DNA of 64,000 nt, from assembly GCF_011758765.1 (NCBI RefSeq), contig NZ_JAANOU010000001.1:4340001-4404000 (forward strand), given 5' to 3'. The position numbers and the translations under genes were made by a program. Every line of letters begins with the position of its first letter. Position 1 is the stretch's first letter. The stretch comes from Amycolatopsis viridis (GTDB lineage Bacteria > Actinomycetota > Actinomycetes > Mycobacteriales > Pseudonocardiaceae). The notes below the pieces were generated by a model. The model saw only the letters and a program-made list of their open reading frames with translations. It did no database searches and was not told the origin of the DNA. Shown here one piece after another: positions 35,893-44,333 of this stretch.

Positions 35893-36630
35893 TCAGTCCC
35901 GGACGTCGGCGACGACGCAGCTGATGTTGTCCGGTCCGCCGCCCGCGTTGGCGAGCTCCACCAGCCGCCGCACCGCTTCGTCGGGTTCGGGCACGGTGCT
36001 CAGGACCTCGCTGAGCTGGTCGGGTGACGCGACGTCCGACAGGCCGTCCGAACAGATCAGGTACCGGTCGCCGGCCCGGGCGTCCAGCACGAACAGATCC
36101 GGCTCCGGCTCCCCGGCGCCCTGCAGGGCCCGCGTCAGCACCGACCGCTGCGGGTGGTTCATCGCCAGTTCCGGCGAGATCCGCCCCTGGTCCACCAGCT
36201 CCTGCACCACCGTGTGGTCCCGCGTCACCTGCACCAGCTCGCCCTCGCGCAGCCGGTACGCGCGGGAATCACCCACGTGCGCCACGGCGAACGAATCACC
36301 GTTCCACGCCAGGACCGTCAGCGTGGTCCCCATGCCCTGCAGCCGGCTGTCCTCCTCGACGAGCGCCCGCAACCGGCGCCCCGCATCGGACACCGCACCG
36401 GCCAGCGCCTCCAGGTCGACCTTCGCCGACTCGGCCGCCACGCGCTCGTCCAGGGCGGCGATCGCGGCGACCGCGCCCGAACTCGCGACCTCACCGGCGA
36501 CGTGGCCGCCCATCCCGTCGGCGACCGCCAGCAGACGCGGACTGGTGTAGACCGAGTCCTCGTTCGCTTCGCGTCGCTGCCCGACGTCGGAAGCCACGGC
36601 GTAGGAAATCGTCAGCGGCCCAGGTTCCAT
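35893..36630 (-). CDS. PP2C-family Ser/Thr phosphatase
   Basis: A 245-aa soluble PP2C-type metal-dependent phosphatase that would oppose Ser/Thr kinases. All signature motifs are present: DVGQRREANEDS (about 15-26), LLAVADGMGGHVAGE with metal-binding Asp, VAHVGDSRAYRL, LICSDGLSDV and GGPDNISCVVAD. It ends after the catalytic domain, unlike PstP, which has a membrane span and extracytoplasmic domain. The ATG at 36630 directly precedes the family start MEPGPLTISYAVASD. Divergent from the BTAD regulator with 59 bp between starts. Confidence 0.94.
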   Translation of the reverse strand: MEPGPLTISYAVASDVGQRREANEDSVYTSPRLLAVADGMGGHVAGEVASSGAVAAIAALDERVAAESAKVDLEALAGAVSDAGRRLRALVEEDSRLQGMGTTLTVLAWNGDSFAVAHVGDSRAYRLREGELVQVTRDHTVVQELVDQGRISPELAMNHPQRSVLTRALQGAGEPEPDLFVLDARAGDRYLICSDGLSDVASPDQLSEVLSTVPEPDEAVRRLVELANAGGGPDNISCVVADVRD

Positions 36631-36689
36631 ACGTGAAGTAAAGCAGCGGCCCGCGAAGCCCGGCACAGCCTCACCCCGTCCGAGGCGCC

Positions 36690-39600
36690 ATGGGCCACAA
36701 TCACGGGGTGTGGTTCGCCGTCCTGGGTCCGGTCGAGGTGCGCTCCGCGGCCGGAAACCCGGTGGCCCTCGGCGGGCCACGACCCCGGTCCCTCCTCGCG
36801 CTCCTGCTGCTCGACGCGGGTCGCGTCGTCGGCACCGGGCGGCTCGTCGAGGGCCTCTACGGCGACGACCCGCCGCGCGACGCGGCCAACGCGCTCCAGG
36901 CACAGGTGTCCCGGCTGCGCCGCAAGCTCGGCGACGAAGCGCGCATCGAGTCCCACCCGGCCGGCTACCGGCTCGCGGTCGACCCGGACCGCGTCGACGT
37001 CCACCGCTTCACCCAGCTCGCCGTGGCGGGCCGGAAAGCCCTCGCCGCCGGCGACCACACCCGTGCCGCGCGGCTCCTGGATGAGGCCCTCGCACTGTGG
37101 CGCGGCCCGGCGCTGGCCGACGTCCGCGACGCGCCCTTCGCCGGAGCGCAGGCCGTCCGGCTGGACGAGCTGCGCACCGCGGCGATCGAGGACCGTGCGG
37201 AAGCCGACCTGGCCCTCGGCGAGTCCCGCGGCGTGATCGACGAGCTGACCGCGCTGTGCGCCGCCCACCCCCTCCGCGAGCGCCCGCGGGTCCTGCTCAT
37301 CCGCGCGCTCGCGGCCGACGGGCGCCAGGCCGAGGCGCTCACCGTCTTCGCGGACGCACGCCGCGCGCTCGCCGAGGAGCTGGGCGCCGACCCGTCGCCG
37401 GAACTCGCCGCCGCCCACCTCGCGGTGCTGCGCGCCGAACCGGTGCCGGAACCACGGAAACTCCCCGCCCAGCTCACCAGCTTCGTCGGCCGGGAACCGG
37501 AACTGGCTCGGATCGCCGCTCTGCTGGCGGACAACCGCCTGGTCACGCTCACCGGTCCCGGTGGCGCGGGGAAGACGCGGCTGGCCGTCGAGGCCGGCAG
37601 CCACGCCGACGGCGACGTGTGCTTCGTGGACCTGGCGCCCGTCGCGAGCGGCACCGAGGTCGCCCAGGCCGTCCTCACCGCGCTCGGCCTGCGGGAGACC
37701 GGGATGTTCCCCGCCGCGGCCGCGCCGGATCCGGTCGAGCGCGCGGAGGTGGCCCTGGCCGACCGTCGCGTACTGCTGATCTTCGACAACTGCGAGCACG
37801 TCATCACCGGCGCCGCCAAGCTCGTCCACCGGCTGCTCGCGGCCGGCCCCGGGCTGCGGGTGCTCGCCACCAGCCGGGAACCGCTGGGCATCACCGGTGA
37901 GGCGTTGTGCCCGGTGCCGCCGCTGGCGTCGCCGCCGCCGGGCACGGCCGCGGACGAGGCTCTCGGCTACGAGTCGGTGCGGCTGTTCGCCGAGCGCGCA
38001 GCGGCAGTGCGGCCCGGGTTCCGGCTCGACGACCAGACCGCACCACAGGTGCTGCGGATCTGCGCCGCGCTCGACGGGTTGCCGCTGGCGATCGAGCTGG
38101 CCGCGGCCCGCCTGCGGACCCTGCCGCTGGACCAGCTCGAGTCCCGGCTCGGCGACCGGTTCCGCCTGTTGTCGAAGGGCAGCCGCACCGCCGCACCGCG
38201 GCACCAGACGTTGCGCGCGGTGGTCGGCTGGAGCTGGGACCTCCTCGAACCGGACGAACGGGACCTGGCACGGCGGTTCGCTGTCTTCGCGGGCGGCGCG
38301 ACCGCGGATGCCGTCGCGGGCGTTTGTGGACTGTCCGAAGCGGACGCCGAGGACCTTCTCGACAGCCTTGTCGACAAGTCTCTCGTGGAGTTCTCCGGGG
38401 ACCGGTACCGGATGCTGGAGACGATCCGGGCGTTCAGTACGGAGCTTCTGGACGAATCGGGCGAACGCGAAGAGCTCGCCCGCGCGCACGCGGGGTACTT
38501 CCTCGCGCTAGCCCGGACCGCCGACCCGCACCTGCGCCGCAGCGAGCAGGTCGAGTGGCTCGCGCGGCTGACCGCGGAGCGGGCGAACCTGAACGCCGCT
38601 CTGCGCTGGGCGGTCGAGGCGGACACGACGCTGGCACTGCAGCTGGTCGGGGCACTGTCGTCGTACTGGCGCCTGCAGGGTGTACGGACGGAGATCGCTC
38701 CGCTGGCGGTGCGCCTGCTCGCCAACCTCGGCCCCGAGCCGCTCACGGAGGCCGGGGAGCTCACGGAGGAATACACACTGGCCGTGCTCAACGCGGCGCC
38801 CGCGGAGCCGCCCGGGCTGGACGAGCACCTGCGCCGGGCGGATTCGATCATGAGCTCGCTGCGCTGGCCGGTGCGACAGCCGTACCTGCTGGTCTACTGG
38901 GCGTTGTTCGCCGGGCCACCGGCGCCCGCGCGCCAGCCGACCGAGCTGGAGCTGGCGATGTCGGGCGATGCCGATCCCTGGTTCGGCGCGCTGCGGGACT
39001 TCTCCCTCAGCTACCTCCAGCTGTTCAACGGGGACATCGCGGGCGCCGAGCAGACCTTCCACCAGGCGCTGGAGTCGTTCCGCACGGTCGGCGACCGGTG
39101 GGGTGCGGCGCAAGTGCTCGACGGGCTCGGCGAGCTCGCGGACCTGCGCGGGGACCGGGACCGGGCGCTGGCGCTGGTGGACGAGGCGATCGGCCTGCTC
39201 GGCGAACTCAACGCGACGGAGGAGCTGGCCGAGCTGACGCTGCGGCGAGCCGACCGCCTGCTGCGCGCCGGCGACCTGAGTGACGCGGAAGCCGGCTACC
39301 AGAGCGGCGCGGAGCTGGCGCGGCGGGCCGGTGCCTCGACGCTGCTCGCGCTGGCCGAGCGCGGGTTCGGCGATCTGGCGCGCCGCCGCGGCGACTTCGC
39401 GCCGGCGCAGGCGCGGTACGAACGCGCGCTGCGCGGGCTGGGCGCGGACTGGCAGAGCGGCGCGGCCAGCGCCCAGACGCTGACCGCGCTCGGCCGTCTC
39501 GCCGAGGCCACGGGCGACCTGACCGATGCCCGGGCGCGGCACCGGCGGGCGCTCGGGATCGCCCTGGCGCAGCACTTCCGGTCGAACATCGCCGACGCGC

Positions 39601-39857
39601 TGGAAGGGCTCGCGGGGACCACGTTGCTCGACGGGGATCCGGACGCGGCTGCCGAGCAGCTGGGGATGGCTGTCGCACTGCGTGGCGCGGCCCGGCGGGG
39701 CGACCAGGACGTGGCGGCGGTGGCGGCGCGGTGCCAGCAGCTGCTCGGTACGGACGCATTCGCCGCCGCCTACGAGCGCGGCGCGGAGATGCCGTACGAC
39801 GAAGTCCTCGCCCGGCTGACCGCTGCCGCGGACCGCACGCCGCACGAAGCGCGGTGA
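36690..39857 (+). CDS. BTAD/AfsR-type transcriptional regulator with NB-ARC ATPase and TPRs
   Basis: A 1055-aa SARP-large regulator. Order: winged-helix DNA-binding domain (about 7-95, FAVLGPVEVRSAAGNPVALG), BTAD domain (about 97-250, ending LAAAHLAVLRAE), NB-ARC/STAND ATPase from about 262 with Walker A LTGPGGAGKTRLAVE and Walker B-like RRVLLIFDNCEHVI, then TPR-rich repeats from about 590 to the end. Such proteins activate genes by binding direct repeats overlapping a -35. ATG 36690 has GAGG upstream; GTG 36708 is an alternative. A candidate target, an 11-bp-phased direct repeat, lies at 41109-41141. Confidence 0.93.
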   Translation: MGHNHGVWFAVLGPVEVRSAAGNPVALGGPRPRSLLALLLLDAGRVVGTGRLVEGLYGDDPPRDAANALQAQVSRLRRKLGDEARIESHPAGYRLAVDPDRVDVHRFTQLAVAGRKALAAGDHTRAARLLDEALALWRGPALADVRDAPFAGAQAVRLDELRTAAIEDRAEADLALGESRGVIDELTALCAAHPLRERPRVLLIRALAADGRQAEALTVFADARRALAEELGADPSPELAAAHLAVLRAEPVPEPRKLPAQLTSFVGREPELARIAALLADNRLVTLTGPGGAGKTRLAVEAGSHADGDVCFVDLAPVASGTEVAQAVLTALGLRETGMFPAAAAPDPVERAEVALADRRVLLIFDNCEHVITGAAKLVHRLLAAGPGLRVLATSREPLGITGEALCPVPPLASPPPGTAADEALGYESVRLFAERAAAVRPGFRLDDQTAPQVLRICAALDGLPLAIELAAARLRTLPLDQLESRLGDRFRLLSKGSRTAAPRHQTLRAVVGWSWDLLEPDERDLARRFAVFAGGATADAVAGVCGLSEADAEDLLDSLVDKSLVEFSGDRYRMLETIRAFSTELLDESGEREELARAHAGYFLALARTADPHLRRSEQVEWLARLTAERANLNAALRWAVEADTTLALQLVGALSSYWRLQGVRTEIAPLAVRLLANLGPEPLTEAGELTEEYTLAVLNAAPAEPPGLDEHLRRADSIMSSLRWPVRQPYLLVYWALFAGPPAPARQPTELELAMSGDADPWFGALRDFSLSYLQLFNGDIAGAEQTFHQALESFRTVGDRWGAAQVLDGLGELADLRGDRDRALALVDEAIGLLGELNATEELAELTLRRADRLLRAGDLSDAEAGYQSGAELARRAGASTLLALAERGFGDLARRRGDFAPAQARYERALRGLGADWQSGAASAQTLTALGRLAEATGDLTDARARHRRALGIALAQHFRSNIADALEGLAGTTLLDGDPDAAAEQLGMAVALRGAARRGDQDVAAVAARCQQLLGTDAFAAAYERGAEMPYDEVLARLTAAADRTPHEAR

Positions 39858-39885
39858 TCCTCCCCGCTCCCGCGCGGCCGTGGCC

Positions 39886-41061
39886 TCAGAGGCCGTAGTC
39901 CTTCAGCCGGAGGGTGTTGGCCGCCTTCACGGTCATCTTGTCGAAGACCCCGGAGAACAACCGGGTGGTCAGCAGGCGGTGCGACTGGTTCCGCACCCAC
40001 AGCCCCCGCGCCGTCCGGGGTGCGAGGAACGGACCGGTGCCCTTGGCCTGCTTGGCGCCCGCCTCGGCGGCCGGGCGCACCTCCGACTCGTACCGCGGGA
40101 ACGCGACGGTGTGGTCCCCGCCCGCCGCCGCCAGCTCCCCGGCGAGCACGTGCGCGGCCATCATCGCCAGGCCGGTGCCGCTGCCGCCCGGTCCGACGCC
40201 CCAGCCCGCGTCACCGACCAGAGCGACCCGGCCGCTCGTGTACGCAGGCAGACGGATGTGCGCGAGCTCGTCGAAGTACAGGTCGTCCGCCTCGCGGAGG
40301 GCGGCCAGCAGCCGCGGCACCTCCCAGCCGACCCCGGCGTAGACCTCGGTGATGAGCCGCTTCAGCTGGGCCTCGTCCTTGCGGTCGTAGCTCGGCCCGT
40401 TCACGGCGAACACGAAACCGACGCTCGCGGGGCCGTCCGGGTCCTGCGCCGCGTACGTCACGCCCCGGCCGGGCACGTTGTAGATCAGCCCGGTGTGGTC
40501 GAGGCGCAGGTGGTTCGGCGCGCTGCACCCGGCGTAGACGTAACCCATGTCCGTCCGGAACCGTGACTCCGGCCCGAACGTCAGTGCCCGCACCGCCGAA
40601 TGCAGGCCGTCGGCACCGACGACCAGGTCCACGGTGCGCGGCGCGCCGTGCGCAAAAGCCACCTCGACCGCGGATCCGGTGTCGGTCAGCGCCGTGATCC
40701 AGTCGCCGAAGACGTACTCCGTGTCGGCACGGGTCGCCTCGTACAGCACGCGGCCCAGGTCGCCGCGCTGGATCTCGACCTCACCGCTGATCATCGCTGC
40801 CGGCAGGCTCGCGATGCGGTTCCCGGACGCGTCGAGGATGTGCTGCTCCCCCATCGACGTCCGCCGCGCCCGGACCTCCTCCAGCAACCCCATGCGGCGC
40901 AGGATCTCCATCTGCTCACCGCGGAAGTCCACGGCCTGCCCGCCCTCGCGCAGCGCGGGTGCCCGTTCCACCACGGTGGTCGAGTAGCCAAGGCGGTTCA
41001 GCCAGAAGGCCACGGACGGCCCGGCGATGCCGGCACCGGAGATCAGCACGGTCTTGCTCAT
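39886..41061 (-). CDS. FAD-dependent monooxygenase (PHBH/TetX-like)
   Basis: A 391-aa group A flavoprotein hydroxylase. The Rossmann motif is VLISGAGIAGPSVAFWL (about 5-21), followed by LVVGADGLHSAVR (the DG motif binding FAD and NADPH) and RVALVGDAGWGVGPGGSGTG (GD motif). Members hydroxylate aromatic or polyketide substrates, and several inactivate antibiotics; no substrate is predicted here. ATG 41061 follows GAGGAGAG. Convergent with the BTAD regulator (28-bp gap) and divergent from yaaA; the promoter region holds three direct repeats. Confidence 0.9.
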   Translation of the reverse strand: MSKTVLISGAGIAGPSVAFWLNRLGYSTTVVERAPALREGGQAVDFRGEQMEILRRMGLLEEVRARRTSMGEQHILDASGNRIASLPAAMISGEVEIQRGDLGRVLYEATRADTEYVFGDWITALTDTGSAVEVAFAHGAPRTVDLVVGADGLHSAVRALTFGPESRFRTDMGYVYAGCSAPNHLRLDHTGLIYNVPGRGVTYAAQDPDGPASVGFVFAVNGPSYDRKDEAQLKRLITEVYAGVGWEVPRLLAALREADDLYFDELAHIRLPAYTSGRVALVGDAGWGVGPGGSGTGLAMMAAHVLAGELAAAGGDHTVAFPRYESEVRPAAEAGAKQAKGTGPFLAPRTARGLWVRNQSHRLLTTRLFSGVFDKMTVKAANTLRLKDYGL

Positions 41062-41108
41062 GGTCGCTCTCCTCGTCGTCTCGGATGAGGTGAGCTTCGC
41101 CGGGTGCA

Positions 41109-41141
41109 CTGACCGTCGGCTGACCGTCCGCTGACCGGGTG
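41109..41141. promoter_or_regulatory. Three 11-bp direct repeats (candidate SARP site)
   Basis: CTGACCGTCGG, CTGACCGTCCG and CTGACCGGGTG follow each other without gaps, so the heptamer CTGACCG recurs every 11 bp on one DNA face. The third copy (TGACCG, 41132-41137) is 17 bp from TACCCT (41155-41160), a candidate -10 six bases before the yaaA GTG. Confidence 0.5.
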
Positions 41142-41154
41142 ACCCGCCGCGCGT

Positions 41155-41160
41155 TACCCT
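41155..41160 (+). promoter_or_regulatory. Candidate -10 for leaderless yaaA transcript
   Basis: TACCCT ends 6 nt before the yaaA GTG. With TGACCG as -35 at 17-bp spacing, transcription would begin at the start codon. Confidence 0.4.
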
Positions 41161-41166
41161 GCTGCC

Positions 41167-41898
41167 GTGCTGGTGCTGCTGCCTCCGTCGGAGACCAAGG
41201 CCGCCGGTGGGGACGGGCCGCCGCTGGATCTCGGCGCGCTGTCGTTTCCCGACCTGAACCCGCTGCGCCGCAAGCTGGCCGACGCGCTGACGGACCTGGC
41301 GGGGAGCGTTCCGGAAAGCCGGAAGGTGCTCGGTTTGTCAGCGAGGCAGGTGGACGAGGTGGCGCGCAACGCCGAGCTGTGGGCCGCGCCCACCCTGCCC
41401 GCGCTCGAGCGGTACACCGGGGTGCTCTACGACGCACTCGGGTACGGCTCGCTGCGGTCGGCCGCCCGGGCGAAGGCGGATCGCCGGCTCGCCGTCGCCT
41501 CGGCGTTGTTCGGTGTCGTCCGCGGCACCGACCGCATCCCGGCCTACCGGCTCTCCGGCGGCACCGCACTGCCCGCGCTGGGCAGCCTGCGGTCGCTGTG
41601 GCGCCCGGTGCTCGAACCCGCACTGGCCGAAGTGGACGGTCTGGTCGTGGATCTGCGTTCCGGCGCGTACGCCGCGCTGGCTCGCGTCCCGCACGCGATC
41701 ACCGTCCGCGTGGTCTCGGCCAGCGGTCAGACCATCAGCCACTTCAACAAGGCGTACAAGGGAAAGCTCGCCGCCGCGCTGGCGACCGCCGGGCGCGAAC
41801 CCGCCACGGTGGAAGGGCTGATCGGCACCGCCGAGCGCGCCGGCATCACCCTGGACCGGGTCGGCGAGCAGGAACTGGAGCTGATCACCGACCGGTGA
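41167..41898 (+). CDS. yaaA: YaaA-family peroxide-stress protein (DUF328)
   Basis: A 243-aa YaaA/DUF328 protein; in E. coli YaaA lowers intracellular free iron during peroxide stress and binds DNA. The N-terminus VLLPPSETKAAGG and the C-terminal SHFNKAYKGKLAAALA are family hallmarks. The GTG at 41167 places the LLPPSE motif at residues 4-9, as usual. It overlaps the convergent FAD oxidoreductase by 14 bp. Possibly leaderless. Confidence 0.9.
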   Translation: MLVLLPPSETKAAGGDGPPLDLGALSFPDLNPLRRKLADALTDLAGSVPESRKVLGLSARQVDEVARNAELWAAPTLPALERYTGVLYDALGYGSLRSAARAKADRRLAVASALFGVVRGTDRIPAYRLSGGTALPALGSLRSLWRPVLEPALAEVDGLVVDLRSGAYAALARVPHAITVRVVSASGQTISHFNKAYKGKLAAALATAGREPATVEGLIGTAERAGITLDRVGEQELELITDR

Positions 41899-42970
41899 AC
41901 CGCTCCGGCCGGTAGGGCGCCAGGTCCACCGGCACCTCCTCGCCCAGCGCGAGGCCGGCGACGAGCCGTCCGGCGAACGGTCCCACGGTGAGCCCACCGG
42001 GACCGAAGCCGGTGGCGAGCAGCACGTCCGGGCGATCCTCGAGCGGGCCGAGCAGCGGCAGGCCGTCCGGCGAGGCCGGCCGGAACCCGATCCGCGTTTC
42101 CAGCAGCGTTGCCTCCGCCAGCCCGGGCGCGACGGTCAGCGCGTGGTCGAGCACCTCCCGCTGGCCCGCCGCGGTGATCCGGTGGTCGAACCCGGAACCG
42201 GTCTCGCGGGTGGCGCCCGCCACGACGCGGGAACCGGGGAAGGCCAGCAGATAGTGGCTGGACACCGGCAGCACCACCGGCCAGCGCGCGGTGTCCACCC
42301 CGGGCAGCTCGAAGTGGCTGATCTGGCCGCGCTGCGGCGCCACCGGCACCGACGGCACCAGCTCGCTGGTCCACGCGCCCGCCGCCACGACGACCCGGTC
42401 CGCGGCCAGTTCCTCACCGGCGACCCGCACGCCGCGTGGCGTCAGCTCGGCCGCTCCCGCGACGATCCGCGCGCCCCGCCTCACCGCGGCGCCGAGCAGT
42501 GCCTGCCGGAGGCGCCGCCCGTCCACGCGGCCGCCGCCGGAGACGTGCACGGCGGCCAGCTCGGGCGCCAGGACCGGGAAGAGCTCGCTCGCCTGCGCGG
42601 GATCGAGCCGGGTGACCTCGCCCGCGGCCGGCTGGCCGGCGGCACGCTCGCCGACCCGGCGGTACGCCTCGTCCAGTTCGGCCTCGTCGGCCGACACCAC
42701 CATGCCGCCGACGACCTCGAACGAGGTGTCCTCCGCGCCGTCCTCGGCCAGCTGGCCGAGCAGTTCCGGGTAGTACGCCGCCGCGGACGCGGCGAGCCGG
42801 TACTCGTCGTCGCCCCGGCGGCTGGCCCACGGGCACACGATCCCCGCACCGGCGGACGTCGCCACCCTCTCGCGGCCGGCGTCGACCACGACCACCTCGG
42901 CGCCGCGACGGGCGAGCTGGTGGGCGGTACTCGACCCGGCGATCCCGGAGCCGATCACGATGACACGCAC
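41885..42970 (-). CDS. FAD-dependent oxidoreductase (DAO/glycine-oxidase-like)
   Basis: A 361-aa DAO-superfamily flavoprotein, probably a D-amino-acid dehydrogenase/glycine oxidase relative. The dinucleotide motif VIVIGSGIAGSSTAHQLARRG is at the N-terminus (listed in part), followed by DAGRE binding the adenosine ribose, and the C-terminal GFRPASPDGLPLLGP and ATGFGPGGLTVGP segments binding FAD. GTG 42970 is selected since the Rossmann strand starts there; the frame continues upstream with no family features. Substrate unknown. Convergent overlap with yaaA. Confidence 0.87.
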   Translation of the reverse strand: MRVIVIGSGIAGSSTAHQLARRGAEVVVVDAGRERVATSAGAGIVCPWASRRGDDEYRLAASAAAYYPELLGQLAEDGAEDTSFEVVGGMVVSADEAELDEAYRRVGERAAGQPAAGEVTRLDPAQASELFPVLAPELAAVHVSGGGRVDGRRLRQALLGAAVRRGARIVAGAAELTPRGVRVAGEELAADRVVVAAGAWTSELVPSVPVAPQRGQISHFELPGVDTARWPVVLPVSSHYLLAFPGSRVVAGATRETGSGFDHRITAAGQREVLDHALTVAPGLAEATLLETRIGFRPASPDGLPLLGPLEDRPDVLLATGFGPGGLTVGPFAGRLVAGLALGEEVPVDLAPYRPERFTGR

Positions 42971-43077
42971 GTCCGTCAGTGTGCCCGACAAAATCGGTTG
43001 CGGCCGCGGTTGCGCCGCGGGCAGGATCATGCCCACGCCGGTGCGCTGGGCCCGGTGGTGAGCGGAGGAGGTGCGTC

Positions 43078-43152
43078 GTGTCCGTCGTTGTCCTGGGCTG
43101 TGCCGTCACCGCCTGCACTGTCCTCACCGCCCGTCCCGCCCCACCCGCCTGA
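43078..43152 (+). CDS. Candidate 24-aa leader peptide upstream of RIO kinase
   Basis: GTG at 43078, preceded at 7-nt spacing by a strong GGAGGAG site, opens a 25-codon frame reading MSVVVLGCAVTACTVLTARP and ending APPA-stop. It is hydrophobic with two Cys and ends 40 nt before the RIO kinase start. It could be a leader/upstream peptide affecting translation, or a very small membrane peptide. Evidence is the ribosome-binding site and position only. Confidence 0.4.
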   Translation: MSVVVLGCAVTACTVLTARPAPPA

Positions 43153-43192
43153 TCCCGGCGCCGGTGGGGCACCTCATCCAGGAGACCCACCA

Positions 43193-44119
43193 GTGCGCCA
43201 GCACGATTTCGAAGACTTCACGCCCCGTCGCCGACGTTCCCGGTTCGACGACGAGATCAACCCCGTCCGCCGCGGCCGCCTCACCGAGGGCGAACGGGAG
43301 CGGCTCGCCCGCCTGCGCGAGGACGCCTACGCCGAGCCCGAGATCCCGGGCGGCGCCGACCGCTACTCCACCTGGGACAGCGCCGAGCACGGACCACGCC
43401 CGCACCCGGTGTGGGTGGTCACCGACCTGGCCGCCGTCGACACCGAGCTCGGTGTCCTCAAGACCGGCAAGGAAGCCGACGTGCACCTGCTGCGCCGGGG
43501 CCTGCCCGGCGGCGGCACGGACTGCCTGCTCGCCGCGAAGCGTTACCGCTCCAGCGAGCACCGCCAGTTCCACCGCGACTCGGGCTACCTCGAAGGCCGG
43601 CGCATGCGCCGGTCCCGGGAGACCCGGGCCATGGCGCAGCGAACCTCGTTCGGCCGCAACCTCATCGCCGAGCAGTGGGCGGCCGCCGAGTTCGCCGCGC
43701 TCAGTCGGTTGTGGACGATCGGCGCGCCGGTGCCGTACCCGGTGCAGCGGGACGGCACGGAACTGCTGCTGGAGTTCGTCGGTGACGCCGACGGCACCGC
43801 GGCGCCGCGCCTGGCACAGCTGCGGCCCGGGCCGGACGAACTACGCGTCCTGTGGTTCCAGACACTCGGGGCGCTCGACGTCCTGGCGTCGGACGGGCTC
43901 GCGCACGGCGACCTGTCGGCCTACAACATCCTCGTCCGCGACGGCCGGATCGTGCTGATCGATCTGCCACAGGTCGTCGACGTAGTGGCGAATCCGCGGG
44001 GAACCGAGTTCCTCGATCGTGACGTCCGCAACATCGCCGGGTGGTTCGCGGCACGAGGATTGCAGGTGGAGACCGAGGAGACGGCCGCCGGCCTGCGGGA
44101 GCGGGCGGGGCTGACGTGA
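43193..44119 (+). CDS. RIO-type serine protein kinase
   Basis: A 308-aa atypical kinase of the RIO family. The nucleotide loop TGKEADVHLL (91-100), the ATP lysine K116 in LLAAKRYRS, the catalytic loop HGDLSAYNIL (D240, N245) and the metal-binding LIDLPQ (D257) are all present. RIO kinases in eukaryotes and archaea act in ribosome maturation; the role of the actinobacterial members is not established. The Arg-rich N-terminal extension (about 1-70) could bind RNA. GTG 43193 follows CAGGAG. Lies upstream of a DEAD-box helicase on the same strand, which is compatible with an RNA role. Confidence 0.9.
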   Translation: MRQHDFEDFTPRRRRSRFDDEINPVRRGRLTEGERERLARLREDAYAEPEIPGGADRYSTWDSAEHGPRPHPVWVVTDLAAVDTELGVLKTGKEADVHLLRRGLPGGGTDCLLAAKRYRSSEHRQFHRDSGYLEGRRMRRSRETRAMAQRTSFGRNLIAEQWAAAEFAALSRLWTIGAPVPYPVQRDGTELLLEFVGDADGTAAPRLAQLRPGPDELRVLWFQTLGALDVLASDGLAHGDLSAYNILVRDGRIVLIDLPQVVDVVANPRGTEFLDRDVRNIAGWFAARGLQVETEETAAGLRERAGLT

Positions 44120-44271
44120 AGGCCACTCCGGTCTTCAGGTAGCCTGATCACAGTCCGCAATCGGGCGACGTGAATTCGGGTCGCCCCCTTCCTGGGACGC
44201 GGACACACCACCGATGGCGCAGCCGCGCCGGGTTCGTCCATGTGAAAGCCCGCCGAACTTGTTCTTCCGCC

Positions 44272-44287
44272 TGCCTGCGCGCAGGCA
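44272..44287. promoter_or_regulatory. 16-bp palindrome in the helicase leader
   Basis: TGCCTGCGCGCAGGCA is a perfect palindrome 46 bp upstream of the helicase start. It may be a protein-binding site or an RNA hairpin (stem TGCCT/AGGCA) in the 5' untranslated region. Confidence 0.4.
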
Positions 44288-44333
44288 CACCGGGCCTCCC
44301 TTGCGACGTACCACCACGTCCGAGAGGCAGTGC

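Noticed and set aside
36690-41061. BTAD regulator plus FAD monooxygenase as a biosynthetic gene cluster
   Set aside because: No polyketide, peptide or terpene synthase, no tailoring set and no resistance gene are present; the genes are also in opposite orientations.
43078-43152. The 24-aa frame as a lipoprotein because of its LGC tripeptide
   Set aside because: The hydrophobic stretch before the Cys is too short and lacks a basic start for export; it is listed only as a leader-type peptide.
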